64,000 nucleotides of DNA, from positions 474,540,573-474,604,572 of the forward strand of contig NC_081409.1 of the NCBI RefSeq assembly GCF_030272615.1, given 5' to 3'. The position numbers and the translations under genes are program-made. The stretch's first letter is position 1, and every line of letters begins with the position of its first letter. This document shows, piece after piece, positions 23,648 to 34,573 of this stretch. Source of the stretch: Cryptomeria japonica (lineage: Eukaryota > Streptophyta > Pinopsida > Cupressales > Cupressaceae). The notes under the pieces were generated by a model. The model was not told the DNA's origin, did no database searches, and saw only the letters and a list, made by a program, of their open reading frames with translations.

Positions 23648-24339
23648 TAAGGATGCCCCCTCAAGAAATTGGCCAAAAAAATCTAGAAAAGAGGCTAATT
23701 GATCGACAATGATGATAGGAATCCATTGGCTCAGATGGAATCAAAATCAGAGGTCAAATTCAAAAGATACAAACATTAAAAGGTGAAAACGATCATGACC
23801 AACACAACAAGGAGAGGGTACACGTCCATCTAGGTACTCCAAAAGGCTATAAAAGAAGTGAAAGGGATGAAAATGGCTCATTTTTACTCTTTAATTTGGT
23901 GGATTTGGAGATCTAGAGCTAAGGAGACTAATGCAATATGGTGGACATTCTAGTGGAGGAGCAGCTTGGGAAACATGTACTTAGCTTCAAATGACCAGAG
24001 GGCTCAGGAGCATAGGTGAGTAACTCAGATACCCATGTTTTAATTTTAGATGATTTCACACATAACAGGAATATTGGGGGACCTATTCAAGGGTGTGTAA
24101 GGTACAATTATGCATTTCCATAGGGTCTTCTATGCAGGTGCCTAGGGGAAAATGTGCAAGTGTTTAGGGTAGAGGAGTTGGGAAGTTTGTTAGGAAGTTT
24201 GTTGACTAGTGGGGCCGAGAAAGGTCCTAGGGAATAGGGGGATTAAATATGATAAGTTAGGGTAGAAATGCATGCCATTTACGATCAAAAAAGTGAAATT
24301 TGGAATGTAAGAACAAACCCTAAAACTGACAAATGAACC
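23648..24339 (+). other. Degenerate upstream part of the plant-mobile-domain ORF, or unassigned
   Basis: No clear motif. A weak plus-strand frame with scattered stops (for example a block starting near 23740) may be the eroded N-terminal part of the next feature. I see no LTR or primer site. Confidence 0.3.
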
Positions 24340-26330
24340 ATTTGGATGTAGATGCACTATCATCCATTGATGACATGCAAGAGCACACCAAATTGCTTAG
24401 ACTTGTGACACCAACTAAGGAATCATGAGAGAGATACTTTTCAAGATTTAGGACTATACTACATTACTTATATGCCTGAGATTAGGGAAAAAATATGACT
24501 CATCACTAAATTAGCAGAGCAGTGGAATTCAGAGACATCATTCCATTTCCCAACTGGCAAGGTGACAGTGACACTAGAGGATGTATGGTGCATCCTCCAG
24601 ATTCTAAGACATGGAGAAAGAGCCATTTATGATCCTACGAGAGGGAGAGACACTCTATGCAAACTATTTGAGTGCTGATCCGATGAATTGGATATTGTAG
24701 ATTAAGAGATCCAATGGGAGACTATGGTAGAGGATTATGAGAGGCTATATGTCATGATAGCAATTGTCATAGTAGGACTACTTGCATTGGACAAATGAGG
24801 ACATGGATTTTTGATTGGATGGGGTAGATTCCTCGAGTGCATGGCCATAGAGAGTATAGTATTTTCATGGGGGAAATTTATGCTAGGTATTTTATACTTT
24901 CAATTGCATCAGATTATGTACAAGGGTGTGCAAACACTTAGTGGCAGACTCACATTACTCTAGGTATGGGAGTTTGAGCACATTGCCATATTCAGACCCA
25001 ATCCAGATAGATAGGTCATTCCAGATATTCCATATGTCTACAATTATAGAGGGGCATTCTCAGGAGATCCATATGGGTACACATTATAATGGCACCATAA
25101 GTTGGATAGACTTAGAGATTTTACTTGGAGACCATATAGAGATTATCTCGAATGGCTAGATGATGTAGAGCATCTTCCATATTGTTGACACAAGAGGTTC
25201 TTGGTAGGCCCAACTATCAATTAATAGGGAGTGATTGAGATATGACTGCCAGATAGGGTGAGATGATAGTTTGGTGTGTTACAAGATGTGCCCATAGGTA
25301 CAACATACTTTGTTCAATCAAGCAAAGAGGTCAAATAGTGGGGTCTATAGGATAAACCGCATGTGGCCTATGCATATTTTTCTTAGTTACAACCTAGATA
25401 GTAGGGATGGGATTCAAAAGTTGGAAATGCAGGTACCATAGCAGAGTATGACAAATGGTTCATAGAGAATTGTCTGATACCACTAATAGATGCAGAGGTA
25501 TCAGTTCCTAGGTCATAGTAGGAGTTTTTGAGAGAGGAGGAGATAGATCAAAGTGATGACAAGGATGATGAGGATGAGGAGGATGATGAGGAGGATGAGG
25601 ATGAGGATGAGGATGAGGATGAGGATGAGGATGAGGATGAGGATGAGGATGAGGATGAGGATGGCATTAGTCCTATACATATGTAGATTGATCAGCTAGA
25701 GGACAATCTATTATAGGATGTACCTATTGGAGACAATATAGACTAGATCAGAGATCTTGGGACATACAAGGTTTCTCTATTATAGGATGTACCTATTGGA
25801 GATGATATAGACCAGATCATAGATCTTGGGACATACAAGGTTATAGTGAGGAAACAGAGAGTGTGCATTGTAAAGTTTTAGAGATGGATATTTGACCTTC
25901 AAATAGAGAGGGATCATATTAGGACCGAGTGAGATTAGTTGGCAGCAAACAAGGATAGTTATATAGCTAAGAGGGATAGATATACAACAAAGATAGCTAG
26001 TCTAATAGCTTCTCAAGACACATCGGTATCTTAGGCTCAAAGGACAGAGGAGGTCATGCGGGAGTTCATGAGTTCTATTAAGGATGTCAGTGTGCAGTAC
26101 TTAGGTCATATATTATTTGAGTTAGGAGAGAAGGTACGATACTGGAGGATGTTATATGAGAGTGTAGTTCCACCAGAGTAGACAACACCATCTTATCATC
26201 AAATTCTAGGACAGAGAAAGAAGATCACACTCTCAAAGGACATAGAGTAGTATGGGAGTGATTGGACCAAGGTGACCACCATAGACAAGATCAGGGACAA
26301 GAGAAGCATCATCCTTAGGATATGATAAAG
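24340..26330 (+). pseudogene. Plant-mobile-domain ORF with acidic repeat, degraded
   Basis: The best frame from about 24420 gives LITKLAEQWNSET, then FHFPTGKVTVTLEDVWCIL and RHGE, the core pattern of the aminotransferase-like plant mobile domain carried by MAIN/MAIL proteins and by some transposons. Further blocks (DYERLYVMIAIVIVGL, WGRFLECMAIESIVFSWGKF, DFTWRPYRDYLEWLDDVEHL) continue to about 25200. A Glu/Asp run follows at 25540-25662, then a coiled-coil tail (DRYTTKIASLIASQ, TEEVMREFMSSIKD) to about 26330. Many TAG/TGA codons break it. The acidic run and tail favour a transposon-borne copy over a host gene. Its LTRs are not identified. Confidence 0.6.
25561..25662 (+). repeat. GATGAG hexamer microsatellite encoding Asp/Glu run
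   Basis: About 15 copies of GATGAG with few interruptions, in the frame of the degraded ORF, where they read Asp-Glu alternation. Confidence 0.95.
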
Positions 26331-26739
26331 GTCAGGAGGACAGAGAGAGCACCCAGTGATAGAGATATACTTTTTTCTCACTTGATGTAGACATATTTTT
26401 CTATGATGTACTGAGCCTACAGACCATACTTGATACAAACAGCCAAATTTTTGTACTCTGATACTTGTGATATATGTCTGCTATGTAGCTATGATTATGA
26501 TGTCTATTTTCATAGGATATTGCTCATGAATGATTTATATGTGCTTTATATGATGCAAAAAATGAACTTTTTTTTTTATTTATTCTCTTTTATATAATGA
26601 AATAGTAATGATAGTATGCAAATGTTTTATTTTGTTTTTATGTGATACATTGAATAATTATGGTATGCAAATGTGCTAACCCATGAATGCAGGATACAAA
26701 TTGTTTTTGGTGTACTAGAGTACTAGACCAAACTGACTA
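26331..26739. other. No recognisable feature
   Basis: AT-rich sequence after the degraded mobile-domain ORF; I see no motif, repeat or ORF here that I can support. Confidence 0.5.
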
Positions 26740-27110
26740 CAAGGACTAATGAAAGAAATGTTAGTAAGAAGAAATTAGATGAAGAAAAATTAGTGATGAA
26801 GGAATACTTGCTTTCACAAAAGAAAAAATTTAGGTGAGAGCCTTTATTTAATATGGCAAAAATGGATTTGGTGCACCATGGCATTGAAGGCCAAGGTGAT
26901 AATGCAGTCTCTTTTGTGTAAAACAGACATATTGTAGACAAGGAATTGTTCAACCATCCTAAGACATTGTATGTGTCAAAGGTCGAGGTATGTGCAACAA
27001 CCATAACTTGAGCATGCCAATAGAAACACCCAAGACATACTTGCCCCAGAATGTTATGAAACATCCCACAAACTAGAAGGCAAAAATAAAAAGACCATGA
27101 GCCATCTTGA
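26740..27110 (+). pseudogene. Degenerate coding fragment of unknown family
   Basis: The plus frame reads a Lys/Glu-rich start, then KMDLVHHGIEGQGDNAVSFV, NRHIVDKELFNHPKTLYVSK and a Cys/His-rich KHPRHTCPRML, with stops at likely Gln positions. A minus-strand ORF of 113 codons overlaps it but is Phe/Leu/Ser-rich, as expected of an antisense shadow. Not assigned; possibly the distal part of the mobile-domain element. Confidence 0.3.
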
Positions 27111-28990
27111 CCACTCTAAATCACTCAATGACATCTTTGAGAAACATAAGAACATGATCAAGGATAAATCAATGAAAAGTTAAGACTCACAAATCTAAAC
27201 AAGTCAAACACCCATTCTGAAATTGTTGTCAAAAGTGATAATATTTATTTAATGATAGGTCAATCATGTTGCCTCGTTTCAGGGAATGCAGTGCCTTATC
27301 TAAGATAGGATAGAGTCCAGTTTCAAGTATAACCACACCCTGTATAACACCCATGATAATGTTGACAAAATGACTGATAATGTTAATGTTGTTTGATTGA
27401 CAATTTCAATCAGTTTGAAAGCTTGGTTGATTGAATAGGTCTTTAGTTGATATGTGATTTGTTAAGTGCAGCGTTTATTGTGTTTTCTATCTGATGTCCA
27501 CTCAAATGTTTGTCTATGTTCAAAATAGAATTTATTAATGAGATGAAATGAAAGCAATTGTTTTTGGATTTTTGTTGTTTTCAAATTAGGGTTTTTGAAC
27601 TTCTTTTTTTTTTTATGCTTTTTCAAGACATTTTTTGAATGTTTTAGATTATTTTAGGACGTTTTTCAAATGTTTTTAGATTATTTCAAGACATTTTTCA
27701 ATGTTTTTGGATTATTATAGTGTACATTTTTTTTATTGACTTTTTTAGGACTTTATTTAACTTTTTATGAGTTTTTAAGGACTTTATTTGATTTTATGAA
27801 TTGTTTCAAGACTTTATTTGATTTTTTATGAATTTTTTTAGGACTTTATTTGATATTTAGTGATTTTTCAAGACTTTAAGGCTATGTACATGTCATGGCC
27901 TCAAAGTTATTCACAATAAAAACTATGTCAAATGATCATGACAAGGGATTTACCCCAACTAAGGTTTAATTTATGTATAGTGACCAGGACAAACATATGT
28001 GTAGATTGGCAACTGAAGGGAAAATGACATTTGATACCGACCAATCACAAGCCTAGTCAACGACAGTAGGATCAAATCTAGAAAAAAATGGGTGTGATAG
28101 GGCTTTTGTCATGCAAAACATGCTACAAATATGTTGGTTAATAGATTTGCCTTTTACACATTTTAATTCTTTAACTTCTGCATGCCCATAAACAAAAGAC
28201 AAAACACACCAATAGTTGGATAACTGCTTAAATAGTTAACCTCTGTATACAGTTACAGCTCCCCAAGAATGATTTTCAATAAGCTTAGATTACGACAATT
28301 TCTATGCACACTTTTTACCAGAAAGCATTAAAGGTATTTAAGAATTCATATGTCAACACAAAATGAACACCACAAATGTTGTTAAGCACGGATTTCTTTT
28401 AAAAGCTCACAGACTTTCACTCTTATAATCTACAAGGTAGATAGTTCAAAAGAATTCCTTTTGCACATTCATATACACTATATCAGAAAGATGACAAATT
28501 TCGCAATTGAATCAAATATTCACAAATATTCACACTTAAATTCATAAATACATAGATTTATAAGACAAAAAATGTTGCAATTTCATTCACAAATCAAATT
28601 GTCTTTCCTCCAGAATACATAGTATTGCAAAAATATAAAGCTTTATGTTCTATGTTAACCCAAAAATTCTCTGCCCTTTAACAAGGCTTTCAATCCAATA
28701 TATATAGCCACTAGGCTATGAAAGTTTGTTACAATTAAAACCAAAGTAAAAAATTAACTCTCCCTGAGAGTCAAAGAAGTCTATCCCTATAACTGAAAAA
28801 ACAACAACTAACCAAGAAAAGAGACATAAGCCGCAAGCAACGACAATACGATCAAGCTCCTGCAGATGACGTGGCCTCCACCTATGTCTCCTGAGGTGAA
28901 GGAGTGCTACAGATATTGCACCATTCCAAATGAGCTAAGGAGAAGTTGAGAATGAGCTAATAATGAGGAAGACCACTATGAAGTATTTGA
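27111..28990. other. AT-rich stretch without a supported gene
   Basis: No domain or LTR terminus pair was found. It contains a T-rich minisatellite (separate entry). The region left of 28990 could hold the 3' untranslated part or LTR of the minus-strand element whose ORF starts at 32033, but no second LTR copy is in the window to test this. Confidence 0.4.
27600..27885. repeat. T-rich minisatellite
   Basis: Repeating units of roughly 30 bp with the theme AGGACTTTATTTGATTTTT or CAAGACATTTTTCAATG; about eight diverged units. Confidence 0.75.
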
Positions 28991-29019
28991 TGCTTCTAGA
29001 CCTCCTTCTTCTTGCTCAC

Positions 29020-32000
29020 CTACACAATCTTGCCCTTATGTGTCTCAAGATGACCAAATAAAACCACTAGCATGGATTCAATTCGTGCAATTTTTGAGAA
29101 ATCCTCTATTGTTAAGGATTTTGCTTCTTGGATTTGTTGAACTCGATCCTTGAAGGTTTGAATCATATTAGCTGAATCTTCAAGTGTCTGCTTATCCACT
29201 TTTAAGATTTGAATATCTATGCAATTCATATATTTATGCATAGTATTAATCAATTCTTTTAACTCCTTCAAAAGTTTGATGGATTCTTCATGCCCCTGTT
29301 CAATAATTGAGTTCCTCCATTCAATATTTTCTTTACATATGAAAAGAAAATTGTCATCTAGACCATGCACTAGTTTCTCTACCAGGAAGTTCATGACTCC
29401 ATACCTTTGGGTATCCCTCATTTTTTTCAATATAGCTACCCATTTGATTTTCTCTTTTTCCCAAGCAATTATTTTTGTTTCTAACTCCTTGCCTATAGAC
29501 TCTGCATTTTCAAATACCTTAACCAGATCAGAAATGTAGCTTGTACCTTGCTGGGCAATTTATTCCAGCCACTCCATAAAGACGTTTGCGACCATCTGAC
29601 TTCTTTGATCCTGATCAAGCAATTTTTGGTTCATTGGTGACCTTGGATCAAATAAAAAAGGTACTTGGGAAAGTGGTTGTGGATTGGGATCATGTATGGC
29701 ATTGATGTACTGAGCCATATGCATTATGATCTATTTCATTTCATTTTTATCTTATTCATCTTTCCAATTCCTGGTCAAAATTCTCTTGGTGGAGGTCTCC
29801 AAGTGTTTAATGTCTGCAGCTCGAGAAGTCACCCCTAAATCATTCTTCTTAATAACAAAATCCTTCTTAGTGGTAGTCTCAGTATTTTTATCTGTCGGGA
29901 GTCTAGCTACCTCTGCAATCCAATGCCTTGTTTGATCATCCACATCTATCATTTCTTCAGTTTTGTCTCTTGGACTTTGACTTTCTCCCCAAACACTTAT
30001 CGACCATGTCTTCTATTGGAATTGAGATTGTAAATAAATTTCTTTTCTTGATAATTCAAGCACTTAACTATTTGGGAATAGTAGACGTTTCCTTGGGTGG
30101 GGGTGATTATTGGTTAGTGATGACAACGGCCATGGTGTTCACATAATACTTAGCCTCTTGAGTTTCCTTTCCCTTATTAGTAGCACCAGCAATGAGTTTG
30201 TCATGCATTTGGGCATCCACCATCCCTTTAGTTACTTCTTCAGAGTCCAAATCTACTACAAGTGGACTTGTAGGGAGTTTCTGACTGCTCTTCTTGCTAC
30301 GAGATCTGGTGACACGAGCAAGGGAGGAACTCAGAGAAGATTCTCCTAAGTTTGCAGTTTTGATTTTCTCAGTCCTTAGTTTCTCATTACCTACAATATA
30401 AATAGAAATTTTAGAAGAGGGAAGAGATACTTGTGAAGTCGTACAAGTTTGACCAACTTTTCTACTCTTAGGTGCAGAAATTGGCTGCTATCCAAAACGG
30501 CGGTCTTTTAGCCATCTTTATGTCCGTCTAATCACATTGAAGGTTCTAGCTTGAATATTTTCATCCCCTTTTCTATCCCAATCAACTTCTAGAATAGGCT
30601 ACCCATGTATCTTCTCATTGAACAACGTATTTGCCTTCATCCTCTTGTACATCGGTGACATTCATGGATAGACCCATTGTCACAATCTGTTGAGTTGTGA
30701 ACCTTGACCACAATCTCCTTCTAACTTCAAATTCATCATCAGAGTTTTCCCATTAGTCTTCTAGCTGAGGTTCATGAAAAAAATCAATGTCAACATTCAG
30801 GTTTTCTATGGCAAACCTTTGGCTATCAAATTTATGTCTAGCATCATATAACTGGAAATTGAACTTCTTGAATTCAAGATCAAGATTTAAGGCATCTGGA
30901 ATAGATCTACAACTATAATATCCCAACTCTACTAGAAAGACAACTCCAGACTTCCCTTCACCTCTCTTATCAATGTAGACAAGTTGTCGACTGACTTCAA
31001 TCAAAATATAACTATCTAGAGCATACCTGGGTAACCTGAAAGGTTCACCCTGAAATTTGCCAACTCTAATATAAGTAAACCAAGAAAATTGGATGAAGAA
31101 ACTACCATAGATACCTACAAATTCCATTGATTTTGTTGACAATCTCTTTTTTATGTTACCCTGCAACTCATGAACCAATCTACCTACAAAAATATCATTC
31201 CACCTCATGAAGTTTTCAACATATTTCTGCTGCTACCGATGAGGATAATATTCGTAAACCCTTATCCCATCGATCCAAGGTTCATTATGTAAGCCATTCT
31301 AGTCTTGAGTGCAGGCGAGCATATAAAATAGGTATGAGGACATATAAAAACCACTCATCACTGCAAATTTGTTTAAGCTCTCATGTAGTCTCTCTGCAAC
31401 AACTTGTCCCCAATCTAGATAAGCGCTTCCATTCAACATGACTTGAATGTAGAAATACATCCAGTCTTCCCAATAAAAGGCATGGGCATTTCCCTTCAAT
31501 CTGTTCAACAAAATAACAATATCTCATACTTTTGTTATAAAATTCTCTCTGGTGAGTGGCCTCAGTAACCTGGAACCTCCTTTTTGAATTTTCAACAACC
31601 AGTTTCTAGCAATTACTCTTTTGTAGGTCCTCTTCTTCTCAGAATAGAAAGAGTATGAAGTACCAATGGTCCAATATTCATATAGATCCTTATGAGGAAT
31701 TCCCATGGCTGCCATTACATTCTCCTTATCAATTTTCAATAGCACCTCACCATTGATAGCCCTAATACACCTGTGTTCTACATCATATCGGTTCATACAT
31801 TCTAAAACCAACTCCGAGCACAGTGCCGCAATAGGGAATGCAACGACCTTAATCAGACCATTTCTTACAATTTTCTCCATGATGAAATTTTGGGCTAGAT
31901 TCTTAACTCTTTCTAGGAAATATGTGAGGTCTGCTTTTTCCAATGAAATGTCACCCATGTCTGGAAGTGAGATAACCAAACAAGAAGTATGACCCAATTT

Positions 32001-32033
32001 CGGCAGAGTTGGCCTCATGATGGCCTCTCTCAT
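29020..32033 (-). pseudogene. Long unknown ORF downstream of a gypsy integrase, degraded
   Basis: From an ATG at 32033 (MREAIMRPTLPKLG) the frame is open for about 170 codons (LERVKNLAQNF, AINGEVLLKIDKENVMAAMGIP, FYSEKKRTYKR). After a stop come FYWEDWMYFYIQVML and RLHESLNKFAVMSGFYMSSYLF, then a 151-codon block (30753-31208) ending FFHEPQLED. A low-complexity Ser/Lys linker follows to about 30100 and a coiled-coil C-terminus to the stop at 29020. In total near 1000 codons with several stops and frame shifts. I recognise no domain. It lies in the same orientation about 1 kb after the integrase at 33078, where Athila and some Tat elements carry an extra ORF, so it may belong to that element; it could also be a separate insertion. 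Confidence 0.55.
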
Positions 32034-33077
32034 ATTTATCAAACAAATTTGGGGATAAAATGTATTCCACTACATAGCAAAGAAAATGGACAACAACTAG
32101 CTTCTGAACAAGAAAATACAACAGAAGAAGAAACAATTGAAACTAACCTGATCCCAACAAAAAATTCTTGAAACCTTCTGAGTGCAGATAAAATACCTTT
32201 GGCCTCCTTTGCTTTCACGGCTACTAAGAAGGTACTAGAAAGATTGCTAGCTTTTGCAATAAAAATAAATAAAATATCACACAAATCCTAGCTAGCAGTA
32301 CTAATTAAGTAAGCTCATGTGAATTGACACCTAATTTGATGGATATCCAACATGCATTTAATTTTGGGTCATTCCATGACATGTCACACAAATTACCATA
32401 ATTATTTGCCATCACTAGAAACTAACATTTTGAACTACCCAGAATATTCCCTTTCCTGCCACCATTTTCCCTCCATGATACACTCACCACTTCTAAATGA
32501 AGCCTTAGACTATGAATTTTAAACTTTTAACCTTGACGCGAGAACTGAAAGGTTCAAAGGTTCAAGTTTAACTCAAAGGAAGAACATAGAACAGAACACA
32601 AAATAGTCTTCATGGCATAAAAACAAAAGACAACGAACCATCAAAGACATAACTGACGCACAACCAACTTTGAACCTTGAACCATGAACCGAAAGGTTCA
32701 AAGGTTCAAGTTCAAAATGAACTTTCAACAAAACGCTCGCCGTTACCATGAAACAAAGCTGCAAAGACAACTATCTTTAAAGTGCATTTTGAACTAAGGT
32801 AAGGTTCAATGACTTGAGTTCAAAGGAAGGAAATACAAATTCGAAAAGGAGAATAAAAATAAAAGGACAACTTTCGAATTGAAACTCAAAGAAAAGAAGG
32901 GAGGACTAACAATGGCTCTGACTGAGGACTGGGATGGCAAGGGACCAAGACATGAACCCCCGATCTTTGATTTCGAAAACAAGCCTTAAATCAAAAGGAC
33001 TAGAACAAAAACAAAATAGAACTGAAACAACTAACCAAACAAAACAAAATTTATGTACAAGACCTGCAAGGGACTCC
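32034..33077. other. Spacer between gypsy integrase and downstream ORF
   Basis: No ORF. It holds two direct copies of an AACCTTGA...GAAAGGTTCAAAGGTTCAAG block (about 32529-32570 and 32673-32716) built from short GAACCTT/AAGGTTC inverted motifs. Confidence 0.5.
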
Positions 33078-34225
33078 TTACAATTGATATAATTTCAATT
33101 TTTGCCCATTATAGGATAGGGGAAGAACAGTACCATCCGGGTATGCTAGTTTGAAATAATTAGGGCCTTTTACCTCTTGAATTAAGAATGGTCCTTTCCA
33201 TAGTGACTCGAACTTCCCATGTGCTCCTTTTGGTTCTCTTCTTCTATCCCAAAGTAAAACCTGATCACCTTGCATAAATTTTTGTGGCCTGGCTCTCCTG
33301 TCAAATATTTTCTTAACTTGCATCTGATTTTCTGTAATCTGATCAACCAATTTATCTCTTTCTTCTTTAATCCTCATTAAATGCATAGTCCTCTTCTCTA
33401 GAGAATCTTGAAAATATGCATCTTCAACAATTGTTTGTAACTTTGAAGCTGCAAGTTCTAAGAGAAGTGATAATTGAGATCCCATACCATAAACTAGTTC
33501 AAAAGGTGACATCCCTATGGCTCTTTTTCAAGATGTGTAATCTTCCCCAAGAGCTTCGTACAATCTTTTGTGCTAGTCTTTGAAGTTATCACTCACCTGC
33601 TTCCTCATAATGTTTATCATATTTTTATTGCTTGACTTTGTCTGGCCATTACCCTGAGGGTAATAATCTAAAGAGTGAGTGAGAGATATCCCATAATCAT
33701 AACAAAATAATGAAATCTTGGTAGAAGATAAATTGGTTGCATTTTCAACCACAATCTTCTGAGGAACCCCAAAACGAACCAAAATATTTTCTTTAAGAAA
33801 ATTGCAAACAACCTCGGAGGTCATCTTCCGCACTATAATGACTTCAACCCATTTGGTAAAGTAATCAATGGCCATCAGTATATGCATATATCTGACACTT
33901 GAAATAGGTGACAATGGACCTATAAAATCTAAACCCCATTGTTTGAATGGTTCATCAACAAATATGGGTCTGAGAGGCAAAGCTGCAAGTTGTGGCTTCC
34001 CAGTGAATAACTTACACTTTTCACACTTAGCTACCCAAGCATAAACATCCTTGAACATACCTGGCCAATAATAACAATTTCTCAAGATTTTATAGGCAGT
34101 TATTGTTGATAAAAAATTACCACCACAATCTTCATCATGAAATGTTTTTAACAGTGGCTCTTGAAGTAACTTATCTACGCAGCGTAGGAAAGTCCCATCC
34201 AATCCCTTTTTGTACAACACATCAT
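33078..34225 (-). pseudogene. Tat/Athila-type Ty3/gypsy integrase, catalytically dead
   Basis: The zinc finger is HDEDCGGNF ... CEKCK near 34020-34150. The core starts WGLDFIGPL near 33930 with the first Asp. The second Asp should precede N in the VVENATNLSS block near 33745, but the residue is Glu. The third (Glu of QxESSNK in the family) is Lys in the GQTKSSNK block near 33640. Downstream, FELVYGM and a GPFLIQEVKGPNYFKL-type C-terminal domain lead to the stop at 33078. There is one frame break near 33515-33573. No chromodomain is seen. Together with 54459-57985 this belongs to one element. Confidence 0.85.
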
Positions 34226-34573
34226 CAAAAATGGCGTATTTAGCAGCCTTTAATCTTAGATTTCATTTTTCTCTTACAAAGAGGTCTACTGGATAGTCTC
34301 CATAAGTCAGGTAATATGCAACGTTTGCAAACCAAGTGTCTTGAAGTCCAACAAATAAGACTAAATCTAGTTCCTCATTCTCTTCACTCTTGCTTTCTGC
34401 AATTAACTTACACAAACCTTGTCCTCTCACCAATTTAGTTGGCTTGATGTCTAGATTGTTGTGTTAAAATGATCTTAACAGTAGAGTGTGGTACATACAC
34501 TATTGCATGGGAATGAATAATATAGTATCTGAAATATTTTACAGCTTTCACAATAGCAAATACTTGTTTCTCC
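34226..34573 (-). pseudogene. Gypsy RNase H C-terminal part and linker, left of array insertion
   Basis: From 34573 leftward the minus strand reads EKQVFAIVKAVKYFRYYI, the direct continuation of HELKYSLME at 54460-54500 (right of the array). Then VYVPHSTVKIIL and the linker VAYYLTYGDYPVDL toward the integrase. This joins the two halves of one RNase H domain across 19.9 kb. Frame breaks occur near 34430 and 34250. Confidence 0.85.

Noticed and set aside
32573-32770. 65-codon minus ORF in the spacer before the unknown long ORF
   Set aside because: It overlaps the AAGGTTCAAG repeats and is too short and hydrophobic to support.
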